From positions 372,001 to 436,000 of the forward strand of contig JASPKZ010007797.1 of assembly GCA_030220185.1 (NCBI GenBank): 64,000 bases of DNA. The letters are read 5' to 3'. The translations under genes were made by a program, and so were the position numbers. The DNA comes from Diploptera punctata (lineage: Eukaryota > Arthropoda > Insecta > Blattodea > Blaberidae). The notes under the pieces were generated by a model. The model was not told the origin of the DNA, did not search any database, and saw only the letters and a program-made list of their open reading frames with translations. Numbering within the stretch: the first letter of the stretch is position 1; the number at the start of each line of letters is the position of its first letter. Positions 1 through 11,814 of this stretch are shown one piece after another.

Positions 1-63
1 ATTGCTCTAAATTTACCTGATTTGGCTCGTATAACCATTTCATTTTTGCTAGCTTTCTTATTT

Positions 64-375
64 TTCTCTTACACATAGTTAATTCCCTAACCCCAAATGC
101 AATGTCAAATTAACATTGAAAGTAGCACTACTGGCTTTATAAGTAATGTTTAAATTCCCAATAAAAAGTCTTCTTAATAAAGAAGCCGCCATTTGCAAAA
201 ATCGTAGCAACGGCTCGTAGCATTTGGGGTTAGGGAATTAATTATGTGTAAGAGAAAAATACGCGTTTAGATTGGAGGCCTAGGTAGCTCAGATGGAAGA
301 GCATTGACATAGAGAGTCAAAGGTCCTGGGTTCAAACCCCAGTCTAGGCGTATATTTTTCTTTTCAAATATAATT
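64..375 (+). mobile_element. tRNA-cassette element, single copy with upstream module
   Basis: An upstream module with near-perfect 37-base inverted ends (64-100 and 220-256) is followed by a tRNA-like unit and a T-rich end. The same module (containing the GCCGCCATTTGCAAA block) precedes the tRNA-like unit in other copies of the window. Confidence 0.65.
278..349 (+). tRNA. tRNA-like unit, acceptor GCCTAGG/TCTAGGC
   Basis: 72-nt cloverleaf: A box TAGCTCAGATGG, B box GGTTCAAACCC, 7-bp acceptor stem, anticodon stem TTGAC/GTCAA, short variable loop. Loop ATAGAGA places AGA at anticodon positions, but no long class II arm. Probably a mobile tRNA-like copy, not a cellular tRNA gene. Confidence 0.5.
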
Positions 376-434
376 TGCCTCTCCTTTGTAAGGAGCTATT
401 AGATCAAGTTAATTTTTTAGTTACCTTATTTGCT

Positions 435-725
435 CGTAGATGTCATGGATGGCATGCGGTCAACACACCGACCCAATGAGACATCTAACAGGTAACTAAA
501 GTATTACTAGGACTTTGATGTCGGTAAATTTTCCTTAGAGGCCTCTTTATTCAGGCTCTTTTACAAGCCTGAAAATCTTCAGACTCGGGACCACGGCGCT
601 TAAAGTCGCTCCCGGAGGACTTGCTCCTTGGATTTTTCCGTCCTAAAAAATCCATAGACCCCGGCTGGATTTGAATCTGCGACCCTCAGAACTAGAGGCA
701 ACGAGCATAGTCCACCACGACCGAC
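435..725 (-). mobile_element. SINE family E copy
   Basis: Same sequence as the copy at 46344-46742: a tRNA-like head with a degraded B box and a body with the GGACGGAAAAATCCAAGGAG and CCTCCGGGAG blocks. Reads on the minus strand from 725. Confidence 0.7.
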
Positions 726-734
726 TTTAAAAGT

Positions 735-851
735 TGCCAACAGCACGTGGTATTCACAAGCGGTCCCATCCAAGTACTAACCACGCCCAAAATTGCATGA
801 CTGTGGTGATCGGACGAGAACCGATATTTTCAGTATGGTGTGGCCGTTGAC
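735..851 (-). rRNA. 5S rRNA-like pseudogene (or 5S-derived SINE head)
   Basis: On the minus strand the 117 bases follow 5S rRNA: start GTCAACGGCC, central GGTTCTCGTCCGATCACC, then GTTAGTACTTGGATGGG and a GTTGGCA end. It lacks two bases in the box C region (GGGACC for GGGTGACC) and has scattered substitutions, so it is a decayed copy. A TTTT run follows and a family E SINE starts about 10 bases further on in the same direction. Confidence 0.75.
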
Positions 852-861
852 CACTTATTTT

Positions 862-945
862 AAAGGCGAGGAAAAAATCTGAAGAGAGGAAACCCAGGAA
901 ACTTGTTCCGACCGGGAATCAAACACGAGCTCGCTGCATACAAAG
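862..945 (-). mobile_element. SINE family D head fragment
   Basis: Contains the CCCAGGAAACTTGT and CCGACCGGGAATCAAAC blocks of the family D head seen complete at 3631-3992 and 23717-24100. Confidence 0.55.
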
Positions 946-1204
946 CAATATTTGCATCATTAACTTATATTGTATTAGACTTACCCAAGAGAAAAGGATT
1001 CTGAACCCTTAAAACTTGGTTCACAGTAACTCTGAAAGTACTTTTGATGCTGTTTACAATTATCTGGCATTCACAGGAGTATTTGTCCAACTCCTCCAAT
1101 CTGATGTCAGGTGATCCAACAGGCATCGGATCCCAAAAAGCAGGGCGCCTTCTCAACACTGCGTGGTGCAAATACTGCATTCTTTCTGAAACTATAAATA
1201 GAAA

Positions 1205-1440
1205 GCATTTTATACACTCGTTAAATTATTCGCTGGCACACGTGGGTATATGGACGCACCTTCCATAAAACCCTATCTTAAGCTATTGTTTTTTAATCAC
1301 CCTTCCTCAAATCGTGGTTAATGTAATTTTTCCCATCTCATTCTTCGCCTATCTACTTGGCGATTTCCCTCTGGTTTCCCATGCCTCTATTTTATTTCTC
1401 ATACGTAACACATGTCCTGCCCTCTTAGTCTACGAGGCAT
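1205..1440 (-). mobile_element. LINE 3' coding-end fragment
   Basis: The minus strand gives decayed forms of the GRPRMRWENN and DLREVDY blocks found in the better copy at 56695-57515. Stops and frameshifts throughout. Confidence 0.6.
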
Positions 1441-1589
1441 AATTGGAATACATTCTGAAAAAAAAAATACCGACCCTCAAATTTTAATGTATATTTAATG
1501 TTAATGTTCCTCAAGTATCGCTCCATGCCCATAAAAAAAAACAACTGATCACCCGCATTTTTATCGCATCTATTATCCAAGTAAGAAAG

Positions 1590-1887
1590 GTGAGTGAACC
1601 CACTACAGGCCATAGGAGACCCTTGGGGTAGTAGGAAGTTAAGACTACAACTTTTTCTAGACAATCAACACTTCGACGTAAGCCGGGTTGTCAGCCCTGT
1701 GTGACGGCCGCCTTTACTCCCAGAACAAGCGTATGGTACTCACTTCCGTTAGAGGCTGAGTCAACCCCAAGGCCAAGACGCCACCAGAAGGTTTGGGTCA
1801 GTTTAAAATTCCTGGCCCCACCGGGACTCGAACCCTCGACCTTCTGGTTTGTAGCACACTGCTTTAACCGCTGCGCTACGGCGTGCT
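1590..1887 (-). mobile_element. SINE family F, full copy with target-site duplication
   Basis: tRNA-like head at the right end (GTAGCGCAGCGGTTAAAGC and B box GGTTCGAGTCC on the minus strand), then a GC-richer body. Flanked by a 12-bp duplication caagtaagaaag at 1578-1589 and 1888-1899. A headless relative lies at 28610-28845. Confidence 0.8.
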
Positions 1888-2154
1888 CAAGTAAGAAAGC
1901 ACTGACAGAATATACCATATTTCTCTTTCTGCAAAAAGAACCAAACAACAAAAATGTGTAAAATATCGGAATTAAAAAATGTTTGACTTATCATTTTTCT
2001 CATAAAATAGAAACTCTTAGTGAAGTGATAAGTAAATGTTCTTTTATATTCGTGCATTTTTATTGACATTTAATTTTAATTCCATTTTTCTCAGTTCAGT
2101 CATCTTGTGACTTGGTTCCTTTATGCAGAATGCGGTTAAATTGTTCTTATTGCA

Positions 2155-2230
2155 TTTGTTTTTTCCATTAATATGATGTAGCTCACTGTTATGAAGTCTT
2201 CTCCCGTATCTGTCTCTCTTTGGTCCATTT
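2155..2230 (-). mobile_element. LINE 3' coding-end fragment
   Basis: The minus strand reads the GPKRD, GEDFITVSYI-like part of the LINE tail. Short and decayed. Confidence 0.5.
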
Positions 2231-2755
2231 ATACAATTGTTAGCGGAGAGATTTCTCAGGACGGATCGTGGGAAAGTGGCATGTCGGGAATATTTTAGGA
2301 TTGACTGAGCGCAAAGAGAAAACGTTGAATTTTTTGTGCACAGTAAGTAAATTCAAAGAGTGCAAAATTGGAGTTCAATGAAGAAATATGTATTGTTGAT
2401 AATGAGAACTTCAATATGGTAATTGTTGAGAAGGCATGTGGTACTGTATATTGCGATTCGTCCGTCAATGGGGATGTTAACGGTTGTGGGCCCCGTTGGT
2501 GCTTTTCGACAGGAGTAGGCTATATTCCGGCACCGGGTTTCACCTTCTCCCTTCTCTTCATCATCATGCCTCATATAACACACTTTACACTACACAAACA
2601 TAAAAATACATTCATCATACACTCCTCTCTGTACACAATACAAGAACACATCATCTATATAAAGTGGTCTGCCGAAATGGTGCGTAAATTGAAAATAGAT
2701 AACATTAACATAATCTTTTCGCACAGCACGTAAAGTGCAGTACATTGGCATTAGA

Positions 2756-2775
2756 ACACACACACACACACACAA
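2756..2775. repeat. (AC)n microsatellite
   Basis: Short run of AC dinucleotides, interrupted once. Confidence 0.8.
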
Positions 2776-2899
2776 ACACATGGTAATGATTTCCGGTTTT
2801 TAAATGTAATATATATTAAGTTTGTTAATTGAATTCTGCTTTAGGGCTGTACTACACGAACGTTGCCTTGACAGGTATTACCAACGTATGAATAATGTT

Positions 2900-3210
2900 T
2901 TTTTTTTTTTTGTCGAATGCCACCAGTTTGTCTTTTATGACATTTCTGGCTTTCTCCCCTAGCGTTGGCAGAATTGTAATCAATTTATTAGGTTGGGGCA
3001 CTTGGAAGGCGGAGTTAAGTTACCACGATGGTATGACGGGTGATAAATGATAATGAAGTGCCAGGAGAGTACTTAACCTAAACTTAACCTAAATTCCAGA
3101 CCATGGGCAACCACAGGAATAATTCCCTTTAATGAAAAATTCATATAGTTTGACCAGGAATCGAACCCGGGACCTCATGAACAGTAGTCAAATACTAAAC
3201 TGCATGTTGC
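2900..3210 (-). mobile_element. SINE family C copy
   Basis: Minus-strand head with B box GGTTCGATTCC, then the CCATGGTCTGGAATTTAGG block and the shared 3' body. It ends in a T run on the plus strand (A tail on the element strand). Related copies at 11335-11645 and 50655-50960. Confidence 0.75.
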
Positions 3211-3630
3211 ATTAGGGACGATGTGTTCGGTTTCAAAATTGATGTTGTACAAATTGCTTATGTAGTTCAGCTATGTGCTCAACTTATAAGTCTGTCTCAA
3301 AAAGAGAGGAAAAGGATGATGGATTCATCCGCAGACATCATTTCTATCGTATTATACAACAATATGTAATACAATAGGTAATAACTGGGGTTAGGATTTA
3401 TATGTAATAAAATATAAGATTGTAATACAGATATATTATTCATTTGTTTGTAGTGAAACCAAGACAAAGAGACAGTCAGAAGTCTTTATTTCTCATAATA
3501 CTGCTCAACTGTTTGTACGTGAAATCAAAACAAAACACAGTCATAAGTATAACTTCTAATTATACTACATTGCAATCTTACCTTTTAGCACATAACAATC
3601 CTAGCTCTAGTAATAACTTACTTTCTTTTT

Positions 3631-3992
3631 CTTTTTTTGCAAATGCCCCAGGTTGTCATTTCGACATTTCTGGTGTTCTCTCTTGGCATGACGTAGTTGT
3701 AACCCACTTCTGAGGCCCCGATGATATGTGAGTTGATGATGGTGGCAATGATGCGCCAGGAGAGGCCTTAAATTAAACTTAAGCTAACTAGGCGAATATG
3801 ATATTGATGATAATGATAACCAGATGATGTACGGGGAACGTTTGGGCCTTAAAGTTTCCTGACATTTATCTTACAGGTGAGAAAAAACCCCCGAAAAAAC
3901 CTCACCCAGGAAACTTGTCCCGACCGGGGATCAAACCCGGGCCCGCTGCGTGACAAGGCAGCACGGTACCTCGAGACCACAGCGGTCCCTGT
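3631..3992 (-). mobile_element. SINE family D copy
   Basis: Minus-strand head ACCGCTGTGGTCTCGAGG with B box GGTTTGATCCC, then a GGTGAGGTTTTTTC-type region and a 3' body ending in the TGGGGCATTTGCAAAAAA block. Same family as 23717-24100 and 61926-62275. Confidence 0.75.
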
Positions 3993-4134
3993 TATCCATG
4001 GTTAGTTTTGACTGCAATCCGACACTTTTAAATAAGCTGGCATCAGAAATTGAGTTTCTCCGATTTAAAAAATAAATATAACATTAATAAATGAGTTGGA
4101 GAAAATATTTTAACATCTCACCTCACAAAGTTGC

Positions 4135-4195
4135 GTGTCTTCACGATACCGGTTTCAAAAGTATACTATTACTTCCATCTTCAGTCAAATTCCAA
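4135..4195 (-). ncRNA. Hammerhead ribozyme-like motif in PLE end
   Basis: On the minus strand: CTGAAGA (4184-4178), a stem-loop pairing GGAAGTA with TACTTT, GAAA, then palindromic helix III ACCGGT (4153-4148) and A as the cleavage base (4147). Flanks form helix I (TGA with TCG, wobble at the third pair; further out GTTG with CAAC). Confidence 0.7.
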
Positions 4196-4635
4196 CTGTT
4201 GAAATTTCGTCGTTAACATCATCTTCTGAACTGCCATCTGGTGTAGATTTTATGAATTTGGAAATTAAATTATTCTCGTCGGGGATATCGAAATTCATTG
4301 CTCTATATTTATTCTTCTGAATGTATATCTTTTCCCAAATTGTTAATTCTAAAGGTTTCTCCAAATGTTTCAAAAGTTTAGTGTCTTTTCCGATTTTATG
4401 ATTTTCTAGCAAACTATGAACTGCAATTGCCGATTTTTCAATTTCACCAATTTTAATATTTCTAAGGTGTTCTTTTGTACGAATTTCTAAATTCCTTTTA
4501 GTTGTTCCTATATATACTTTATTGCAGTCATTGCAACTGATTTCGTAAATTCCAGATTTTTTACTATCTGGAACATTAACTTTCTTATTGATTACTAGTA
4601 GATTATCCAGGTTAAATTTGTTTATCGGTGCTAAT
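4185..4635 (-). pseudogene. Penelope-like element: C-terminal GIY-YIG endonuclease fragment
   Basis: An open frame of about 150 codons on the minus strand, ending TGA at 4187-4185, with no start because the 5' part of the element is missing. It reads a SGIYEISC-x2-C-x-KVYIG block, then LEIRTKEH and LTIWEKIYIQKNK. This is the GIY-YIG nuclease C-terminus typical of Penelope-like retroelements, with the paired cysteines. No reverse transcriptase domain is present. The stop codon directly abuts a hammerhead-ribozyme core, an arrangement repeated in other PLE ends here. Confidence 0.8.
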
Positions 4636-4640
4636 GTAAT

Positions 4641-4985
4641 TTAATTAAATATAATTTGCTTAAACCGGAAAAATCAGACCGAAACTTCGACTTGCTGAGG
4701 AATTTGCTTAGTATCGCAGTTCCTGTGTGACGGTATTTTTTTTTCTGAAGAATGGCTGAGTCGAATTATATCGATTTATTGTATTAAGAAAAAAACAATA
4801 AATAATCACAATTCTTAAGAGCTAACTGCCGCTATTATTGACGTATGCAAGTTTTTATTTTTATTTATTTATTTTAGGTCACATATGGTGCTGAAGTTTG
4901 AAAATTCAACAAAAACTTAAGTCGATGGAAATGGTTTTCTTGAGGAGAGCAGGAAGATATTCAAAATTATAAAAAAATAAAAAAA
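4641..4985. other. No recognisable feature
   Basis: AT-rich sequence; no coding or repeat signal recognised. Confidence 0.5.
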
Positions 4986-4989
4986 ATTG

Positions 4990-5285
4990 TCATACGAGAA
5001 AAAAATGAATATGAGAGAGTCATTAGTAGATTATATAAGATACAAGCAATTAAATTGGTTTGGGCATGTACGACGAATGCAAGAAGAAAGGTTACCCAGA
5101 AAAACAGTAGTGGAATAGTGTCCATCTGGAAGAAGAAGGAAAGGAAGACCTCGAAACTCGTGGATAAAAGAAATAAGAACTGGAATGATAACAAGAGGAC
5201 TGGAGGGCATGGAGTGGATGGATAGAGACGAATGGAGAAGGAAAATAAAATTTAGGCACAGAAAGATGTGTAAACTTTAAAAATG
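4990..5285 (+). pseudogene. LINE 3' coding-end fragment
   Basis: Reads RYKQLNWFGHVRRMQEERL, a CPSGRRRKGRPR block and EWMDRDEWRRK, the typical C-terminal end of this LINE type, with one in-frame TAG. The same layout occurs at 10059-10403 and 53290-53560. Confidence 0.7.
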
Positions 5286-5754
5286 TGTATATAAATAAAT
5301 ATTTTAGTTCACTATTTACGTGCTTGTGTATTTATAAATGACGAAGTCACGACCATAGAGAACGACCTCCAGATGAGCAGACAGGAGTTATAACTGACTA
5401 TGTTATGTATGTCTTATAATTCGTCCAACTAAAATGAATTTTCTAACAGGCAAGAATTTTCTCACAATAAATTGTGGAAACAGGAAGCGTTTCTGGTCAG
5501 AGACTTGTAACACGATCACAGATGGAATGTACGGAACGTTATCATCCATGAGTCACAATCATAACAATACGTCTGTTCATATTATATCAAAACTGACTTG
5601 TTGTAAGTCTGCATTATTTTTAGATTAATGTATGTATAAATGTCACCACTTGGCTTCAGAATATTCTTGAAATCACTTCAAACTTGTATAAAAACTGGAT
5701 ATTGCAATCAGCAAAATAATTAACTTATGATTAGGCCTACTTTTATAAGAATAT

Positions 5755-6230
5755 GAAAATGGACAAATGACGTTTTGAAAATAAGCTACTCAACATCTTT
5801 ACCAGTTATATTATATGGATACGAAACATGGACTCTTACTTTAAGGGAGGAAAGAGATTACGAGTATTTGAGAATAAAGTGCAAAGGATAATTTCTGGAC
5901 CAAAGAGAGATGAACAGACAGTGAATGCAGAAAATTACATAACAGTGAACTACATGGTTTTTATAGGAAGACATACAATAAGAACAGTTATACTGCAATG
6001 GACAGGGCATGTGGCACGAATGGGAATGAAAGATGTGCATGGAAGCTTCTTGTAGGTAAACCAGAGGGAAAACGCCCAGTTGGTAGACCAAGAATGAGGT
6101 GGGAGAATAACATTAAGTATGATTTGAGGGAAGTAGATTATAAGGGAATTATTGGATAGGGATGTGTGAGGAGCGCGACATGAACCTACGGGTTCGATAA
6201 GTCAGTGAGTTAGTAGTTAGTTAATCTAAG
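5755..6230 (+). pseudogene. LINE 3' coding-end fragment
   Basis: Carries the ETWTLTLREE, FENKVQR, GPKRDEQT, TGHVARMG and GKRPVGRPRMRWENN blocks of the family best preserved at 56695-57515, with frameshifts. Confidence 0.7.
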
Positions 6231-6374
6231 AGTGGGAACATTGCTGTTTTATAAATATAAATCAGACGTAAACATTGTTAAACATAACTGCATAACAACA
6301 AGATAACCTTGCGTAATTCCAAGAAAAATACATTTTCCCGCCCCGAGACTGTTTTACGTCCACTCAATGTGATC

Positions 6375-6695
6375 TGATATCCCACGCAGTGGAACTTCCG
6401 CTGATTCAAGTTCCCATGGCAGGAAGAAATGTTGTCATGAAATTCTGCTCAACATGGGACCAGTGCCATCCAAAAATCATGAACAATTTCTGTAGCTACA
6501 ATAAGTAGCGGCTCCAGGTTGAGAAATCCAGCTATAAGTTAAAGGCTATAGAGTGCGACACGTTGACGTCATCCTTTTACTGCGTCGATGATCGTCTACC
6601 TCTATGATTAACACATGTGGATGAGAGGTCAGCAGCCGGTTTGTAGGACAAGGTCCTTCTAAACCTGTCGCGCCAAGGTAATGTCGTTGTCTCTG
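6375..6695 (+). mobile_element. SINE family B fragment
   Basis: Body of family B (GTAGCTACAATAAGTAGCGG, CAGCAGCCGG, CCTGTCGCGCC); head degraded. Confidence 0.6.
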
Positions 6696-6696
6696 A

Positions 6697-6835
6697 CACA
6701 GTGGGTCCGGGTACAATCTCCGGACAGGGACAAGTTTACTGAATGAGTTTTTTTTTCGGGATTTTTCATCTGTAAAGAAACTTCAGGAAACTTTAAGACT
6801 CAAATAATCCCGAACACCATCTGGCCATTGTAACC
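6697..6835 (+). mobile_element. SINE family D head fragment
   Basis: Starts in a decayed tRNA-like head and carries GTTTTTTTTTCGGGATTTTT and the AGGAAACTTTAAG block of family D. Confidence 0.55.
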
Positions 6836-6979
6836 ACAAAATCATATTATTTTTGTTTAGTTTGAATGTATGAGTAAATAGTGTCTTGTCTTAAATATTT
6901 CACAATTCTGGAAATGCATGGTACAAGGACTCTTGTCATGCCAATAACATCTATCAAAAATACATTAAACTGAAAATGT

Positions 6980-7430
6980 AATAAACTGTTATTCTCCCAG
7001 TTATATTAAATGGATGCAAAACATGGACTCTTACTTAAAGAGAGGAGAAAAGATGTCGAGTATTTGAGAATAAAGTTCTTAGGAAAATTTTAACAAAGAG
7101 AAATGTACACACAGGCGAATGGAGAATACTACATAACAGTGAGCTACATAGTTTTTATCGCAAAAAATATATAATAAGAACAGTTAAGTCTCGTAGACTG
7201 CGATGGGAAGGAAATATGGCATGCATGGAGAATGAAAGAGGGCATGAAAACTCATAAGAAAACCAGAGGGAAACCGCCCAGTAAATAGGGCAAGAATTAG
7301 GTGCCAGAATAACATTAACCATGATAAGGAATGTAAATTATACAGGGAATAGTTGGAAAACATTAGCTCAGGATAGGGATGTATATGGAGATAGCATGAC
7401 CTGCGGATACGGTAGTGCCAGTGAGTTAGT
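6980..7430 (+). pseudogene. LINE 3' coding-end fragment
   Basis: Another copy of the ETWTLT...FENKVL...GNSWKTLAQDRDV tail with many disruptions; no usable ORF. Confidence 0.65.
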
Positions 7431-7434
7431 TATA

Positions 7435-8325
7435 CTTCTCCAGAAAACCTCTAAAATATGGATTTTCAAGTTAATAGAATATTTGCAGAAATCAATATAT
7501 TGCACAAATGTTTATTAAATTCAGAATGTGAATGAGTTTCATTAGTTGATGTCGAACAGCTCCTTTTTTTTTTTTTTTTACTCATCTTGCTGTTACATTG
7601 CCGCTTGATGTAATATTTCATATACATTTTAAATGCACATTTACACATGGAACAATAGTGGTCTATATTACGATGCGGGGTTGGGAAGCGGTTTTTACAG
7701 AAGCGAGGAGATTCTGTAAAACATTTCACAAACGTGCGTTGTACATTGTTTTTTGCGCGATGGTGTTTTCAATGTAATAAATAATAGTAAAATAATATCT
7801 TTGTAGGAAATATTTGCGTTCATTATAAACAACTGACTGACGTTAACAGTGTGGCCAATGTTTATTAGTTGAGACTACAGCAGGCCGTGACACCGATCAG
7901 TCATAAAATGGCGACAAGTGCGAATTTATCATTATATATTGTTTCAAATAAAATTCAGTTCATTTAAAATGCAGTGATTTGTTTCGTATAATGTATATTA
8001 ACACTACCTTTTGGATGTATTTTTGTATAGCCATTGTACGTAGTATACAAAAAGGACATTTGTTTTACTTCCCACACGCGTTTTGTAATATGTAATATTA
8101 CAGTATAGTTATTTAGGTTGGCAACCCCGACAGTTAGAAAATTGAACTTTCAATCATGGTCGCCATTGCTGGAAGTACGACAGAACGCACTATCGCGCAA
8201 AAAAAACATATTTTTCCTTTGCACATTTTATGAAACGTATACTAAAAAGGGAAGTCCTAAGAAAACGAAATTGCGCGTGTATCATTAGTTCGTTCTATAA
8301 TGGATTACAGCGAAATTTCATGAGA
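7435..8325. other. No recognisable feature
   Basis: AT-rich, poly-T run near 7564; nothing else recognised. Confidence 0.5.
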
Positions 8326-8329
8326 TCCA

Positions 8330-8765
8330 TTTAGAAAAAAAAAACAATCATTAGAAAGAGTACAGCGTAATTTCACGAGATTTATTTAGGGGGGAAAAAA
8401 ATAGAAAGAGTACAGAGACGGTAGCTAAATTCATAAAAGGTGGGAAGAAATTTGAATGTGAAAAAATCGAAGATTTGGGATGGGAACTTCTTCACATCAG
8501 GCGCAATTAGTGTATTAGATGCTACATGGGAAATAGTGCATGATTGGATAACACACAAGGTTGGAAAAACCACGTTCTGCGGCAAGAACGATATTATTGT
8601 TTCACAATAATTAGAACCTTGAAACAAAGAACGGATATAGGAACATTTTAGTTTGTATATAGGACTAAAGAAGGTCGGATAATTTCCCTGCCACAACCTT
8701 CAAGGGCTTTCCTCTCTCCTTGAAGCAGTTTAAACTAAATATTAAAAAAGTCCTCTGAATCCCAT
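8330..8765 (+). pseudogene. LINE tail remnant of a second LINE type
   Basis: Broken frames read LERVQRNFTRFI, then a segment ending GFPLSLKQFKLNIKKVL, which resembles the C-terminal end of jockey/CR1-like LINEs. Heavily frameshifted, so assignment is tentative. Confidence 0.5.
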
Positions 8766-8964
8766 ATTTTATTTCTATTAAATTTCAGCCGGCGTATTTT
8801 GTTAATATTAGGATTTGTATTGTTAATTTTAGCCTATGTAAATATAGCAATTTTTAGCGTTTTCTAATTTCCATATTATTTTGTTAAAAATATGCTTGCC
8901 TTTCATTGTTTTGACTATACTTAACTTTTATATAAGTTAATTTAACACATTTTTTAATGTATCG

Positions 8965-10403
8965 GAACTATTAAAACATGGATCAGACCATTTATTTGAA
9001 AGATTGAGAAAATTATTTACAAAATTTATGAATGGTGAAAAAGTTCCTGAAGAATGGAAACTAAGATATATTTCAAGAATCCACATAAAGGGGGGGGGGA
9101 AGACCAATTTGAAAATTATAGTGGTATCAACAGTAAAAAGTACTATGAGTAGACTCTATGGACGTATACTAAAATTATTATTTGGAAAAAAAGGAAAAAA
9201 CTATAGTGATATGGAATTAGAGGAACAGTCAGGATTTAGAGCAGGTCGTTCCACAACCGACAATTTATTTTGCATTATTCAGGTAACAGAAAAGAAAATG
9301 CGATGTGGACAACCTTTGCACCTATTTGTAGATCTTGAGAAAGTATACGACAATGTCCCTTTAGAGAACCTATGGATTACTTTAAGACGTATGGGAACTA
9401 AGACTATAATAATTAAAGCTATACAAAATTTATATGATAATTGCATATCTATAATTAAAATTGGCAGTAAATTGTCACATGGTTTTACGATAAATAAAGG
9501 TCTAATCAAGGTTGTTGTCTATCACCAATTCTGTTTAAATATGTATGTACATGAAATTTTAAAGAATTGGAGGAAAAAATGTTCAAGCGTGGGAATTCTT
9601 ATTTCAAACAATAAAACTTTATACAACTTATATTTTGCAGATGAACAATTGTTAATTGCACAAGATTATGGAGATTTAGAATATATGAATAGAAAATTAA
9701 TGGAATAAATAGAATATGATGAATGGGGATCAATTTTGAACATGAAGAAAACAAAATATTTATCAATTGGTGAACCAGAACAAAATTTAATTTTGGAGAC
9801 TGGAGAAACAATAAAATCTTGTAGTGAGATCACATATTTAGGAATTAAAATAAATAAAAATGGAAGCTATGAAGAGGAAATAAGAAATAGAAATAATAAA
9901 GGAAAATTTGCAATTGCTTGCCCCAATGGAGTATTGTGGGATAAAAATATAAATAATAAAAAATAAAATTAATATATATCATACAATTGTTAAAAACATC
10001 ATTACTTATGCAGCAAAACTTTGGCCATTAACAACAAAAAAAAACAAATAAGTATCTTTTGGCAACGGAAATGGATTTTATACGAAGGGCAGCAAGAATT
10101 TCAAGAAGAGAAAAAATTAGAAACTCAGTTATAAGGGAGAAAATGAAGATTGAAGACACTATTTTAGATTATATTAAAACTCAGCAATTAAAAGGGTACG
10201 GACATGTACAGCGAATGGAAGAGGATCGGCTACCAAAATGTATTTTGGAATGGAAACCTGAGGGAAGACGAGGCAGAGGAAGACCTACAACCTCCTGTAA
10301 TCAGGGAATATATTTATACATGAAGGAGAAACATCTACAACCAGGAGATTGGATGGACCGACAAAACGGGCTATTAGGAATCGGACGATGTCAAAGACAT
10401 TAA
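8965..10403 (+). pseudogene. LINE reverse transcriptase fragment
   Basis: A frame from 8965 reads RT domain blocks: SGFRAGRSTTDN, LFVDLEKVYDNVP and LYFADEQLL, in which the catalytic FADD is FADE. An in-frame TAA lies at 9706-9708, reading continues in frame to 9966, then a frameshift and the C-terminal part at 10059-10403 (GHVQRMEEDRLP, GRRGRGRP). The N-terminal endonuclease and first RT blocks are missing. It is a 5'-truncated non-LTR retrotransposon, probably RTE-like (inference). Confidence 0.8.
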
Positions 10404-10424
10404 TCAAACGATGATCCACTTTTA

Positions 10425-10426
<2 letters not shown>

Positions 10427-10480
<54 letters not shown>
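10427..10480. repeat. (TA)n microsatellite
   Basis: About 54 bases of TA at the 3' end of the LINE fragment. Confidence 0.95.
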
Positions 10481-10481
<1 letters not shown>

Positions 10482-10499
10482 CTACCACCAGGTCATGGT

Positions 10500-10960
10500 T
10501 TAACAGTAATTATCTAACTCACTAGTACTATCAAAACCCTAGGTTCATGGCCGCGCGGACATAAGCTCTCCACAAATCCCTATTCTGATTTGTTTTCCAA
10601 TTGTCCCAGTATAATTTACTTCCCTCAAATAACAGTTAATGATATGCTCCCATCTCATTCTTGGCCTACCAACTGGGCACATTCGTTCTGGTTTTCCTAC
10701 AAGTGTCTCCATACCCCTCTTTCATTTCCCATTCGTCCCACATGTCCTGTCAATCACAGTCTACGAGACTTGTTGTTCTTAATATATCTGGTTCCGCATA
10801 AAGATCATGTAACTCACTGTTTATGTAATGTTCTCCAGTAGCCTGTCTGTTCATCTCTTTTTGGTTCAAAAATGTTCCTAAGAACTTTATTCTCAAATAC
10901 TCGTAATATTTTTTCCCTCCTTTAAATTAAGAGTTTACGTTTCGCATTCATATAATGTAA
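10500..10960 (-). pseudogene. LINE 3' coding-end fragment
   Basis: The minus strand carries the AMNLGF, GRPRMRWE and FENKVLRN blocks in reverse order of coordinates, inverted relative to the adjacent LINE. Frameshifted. Confidence 0.65.
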
Positions 10961-11334
10961 CAGAGAGAGTAACAGTTTTATATATTTCCAATTTTTTTTT
11001 TTTTTGAGAGAGAGATGGGATAACATGAGTCCCTGTAATGCACGCATTCAAAATATTTATTTCGTAGTCTGTTTAAAACTAAAACCTTCGCCTTAGAAAT
11101 TTTAAATCAATTTAACACAACACTATCACCTGCTCAAAATCAATCAACATTAATTTGAAAATCTGAAGTTTGTCATATAAGTTGGCACTTAATTGCATTT
11201 GTTTCATGTCGGATGAACCTGTGACGTGACGCAACAACCTGCCGTGCAACGCGTGTTGCCTAAACATATATTTCTACGCCCTTTATTTATAACTTTCTAC
11301 TATTGTAATCTGAATTTTATATATATATAATTAG

Positions 11335-11645
11335 GACCAGCCTCATGGGCTAATGGTCAGAGTTTCTCACTACATTTCATGAGGTCCCGGGTTCAATTCC
11401 CGATCGGACCATAAGAATTTTTCCTTAAAAGGAATTATTCCTGTGGTTGGCCATGGTCTGGAGTTTAGGTTAAGAATTCTCCTGGCGCTTCATTATCATA
11501 CATCACATTATCGGGGTAACGTAACTCCGTCTTCCATGAGCCCCAACTTAAGAAATGGATTACAATTCCGCTAATGCTATGGAAGAAAGCCAGAAAGGCA
11601 ATAAAAGACAACTTGGTGGCATTGCACAAAAAAATAAATAAAAAC
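11335..11645 (+). mobile_element. SINE family C copy
   Basis: Head GACCAGCCTCATGGGCTAAT with B box GGTTCAATTCC, body with the CCATGGTCTGGAGTTTAGG block and the shared 3' body, ending GGTGGCATTGCAC and an A-rich tail. Confidence 0.8.
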
Positions 11646-11734
11646 ATTAGTAGAGTGGAAGGGATGACCTTATGACCTCAATTCTTGTATAATAATAAAA
11701 AATTATAATAATAATAAATTAACTAATTCAGTAA

Positions 11735-11810
11735 CACTATCAAATCTGGAGGTTCGTGGCTGAATAGACGTAAACCCTCCATACATCGCTATCCTCATCT
11801 AATCATTATC
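11735..11810 (-). mobile_element. LINE terminal fragment
   Basis: The minus strand gives the end of the LINE tail (VRPATNLQI-like) followed by its 3' UTR. Confidence 0.45.
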
Positions 11811-11814
11811 TATA

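Noticed and set aside
1701..1961. 86-codon frames on both strands with tRNA-like box sequence
   Set aside because: They lie across the family F SINE and its flank; frames are a by-product of the GC-richer SINE.
2368..2733. 121-codon open frame on the plus strand
   Set aside because: No start context, domain or relative recognised; low-complexity end (AC repeat) and no second copy. Probably chance.
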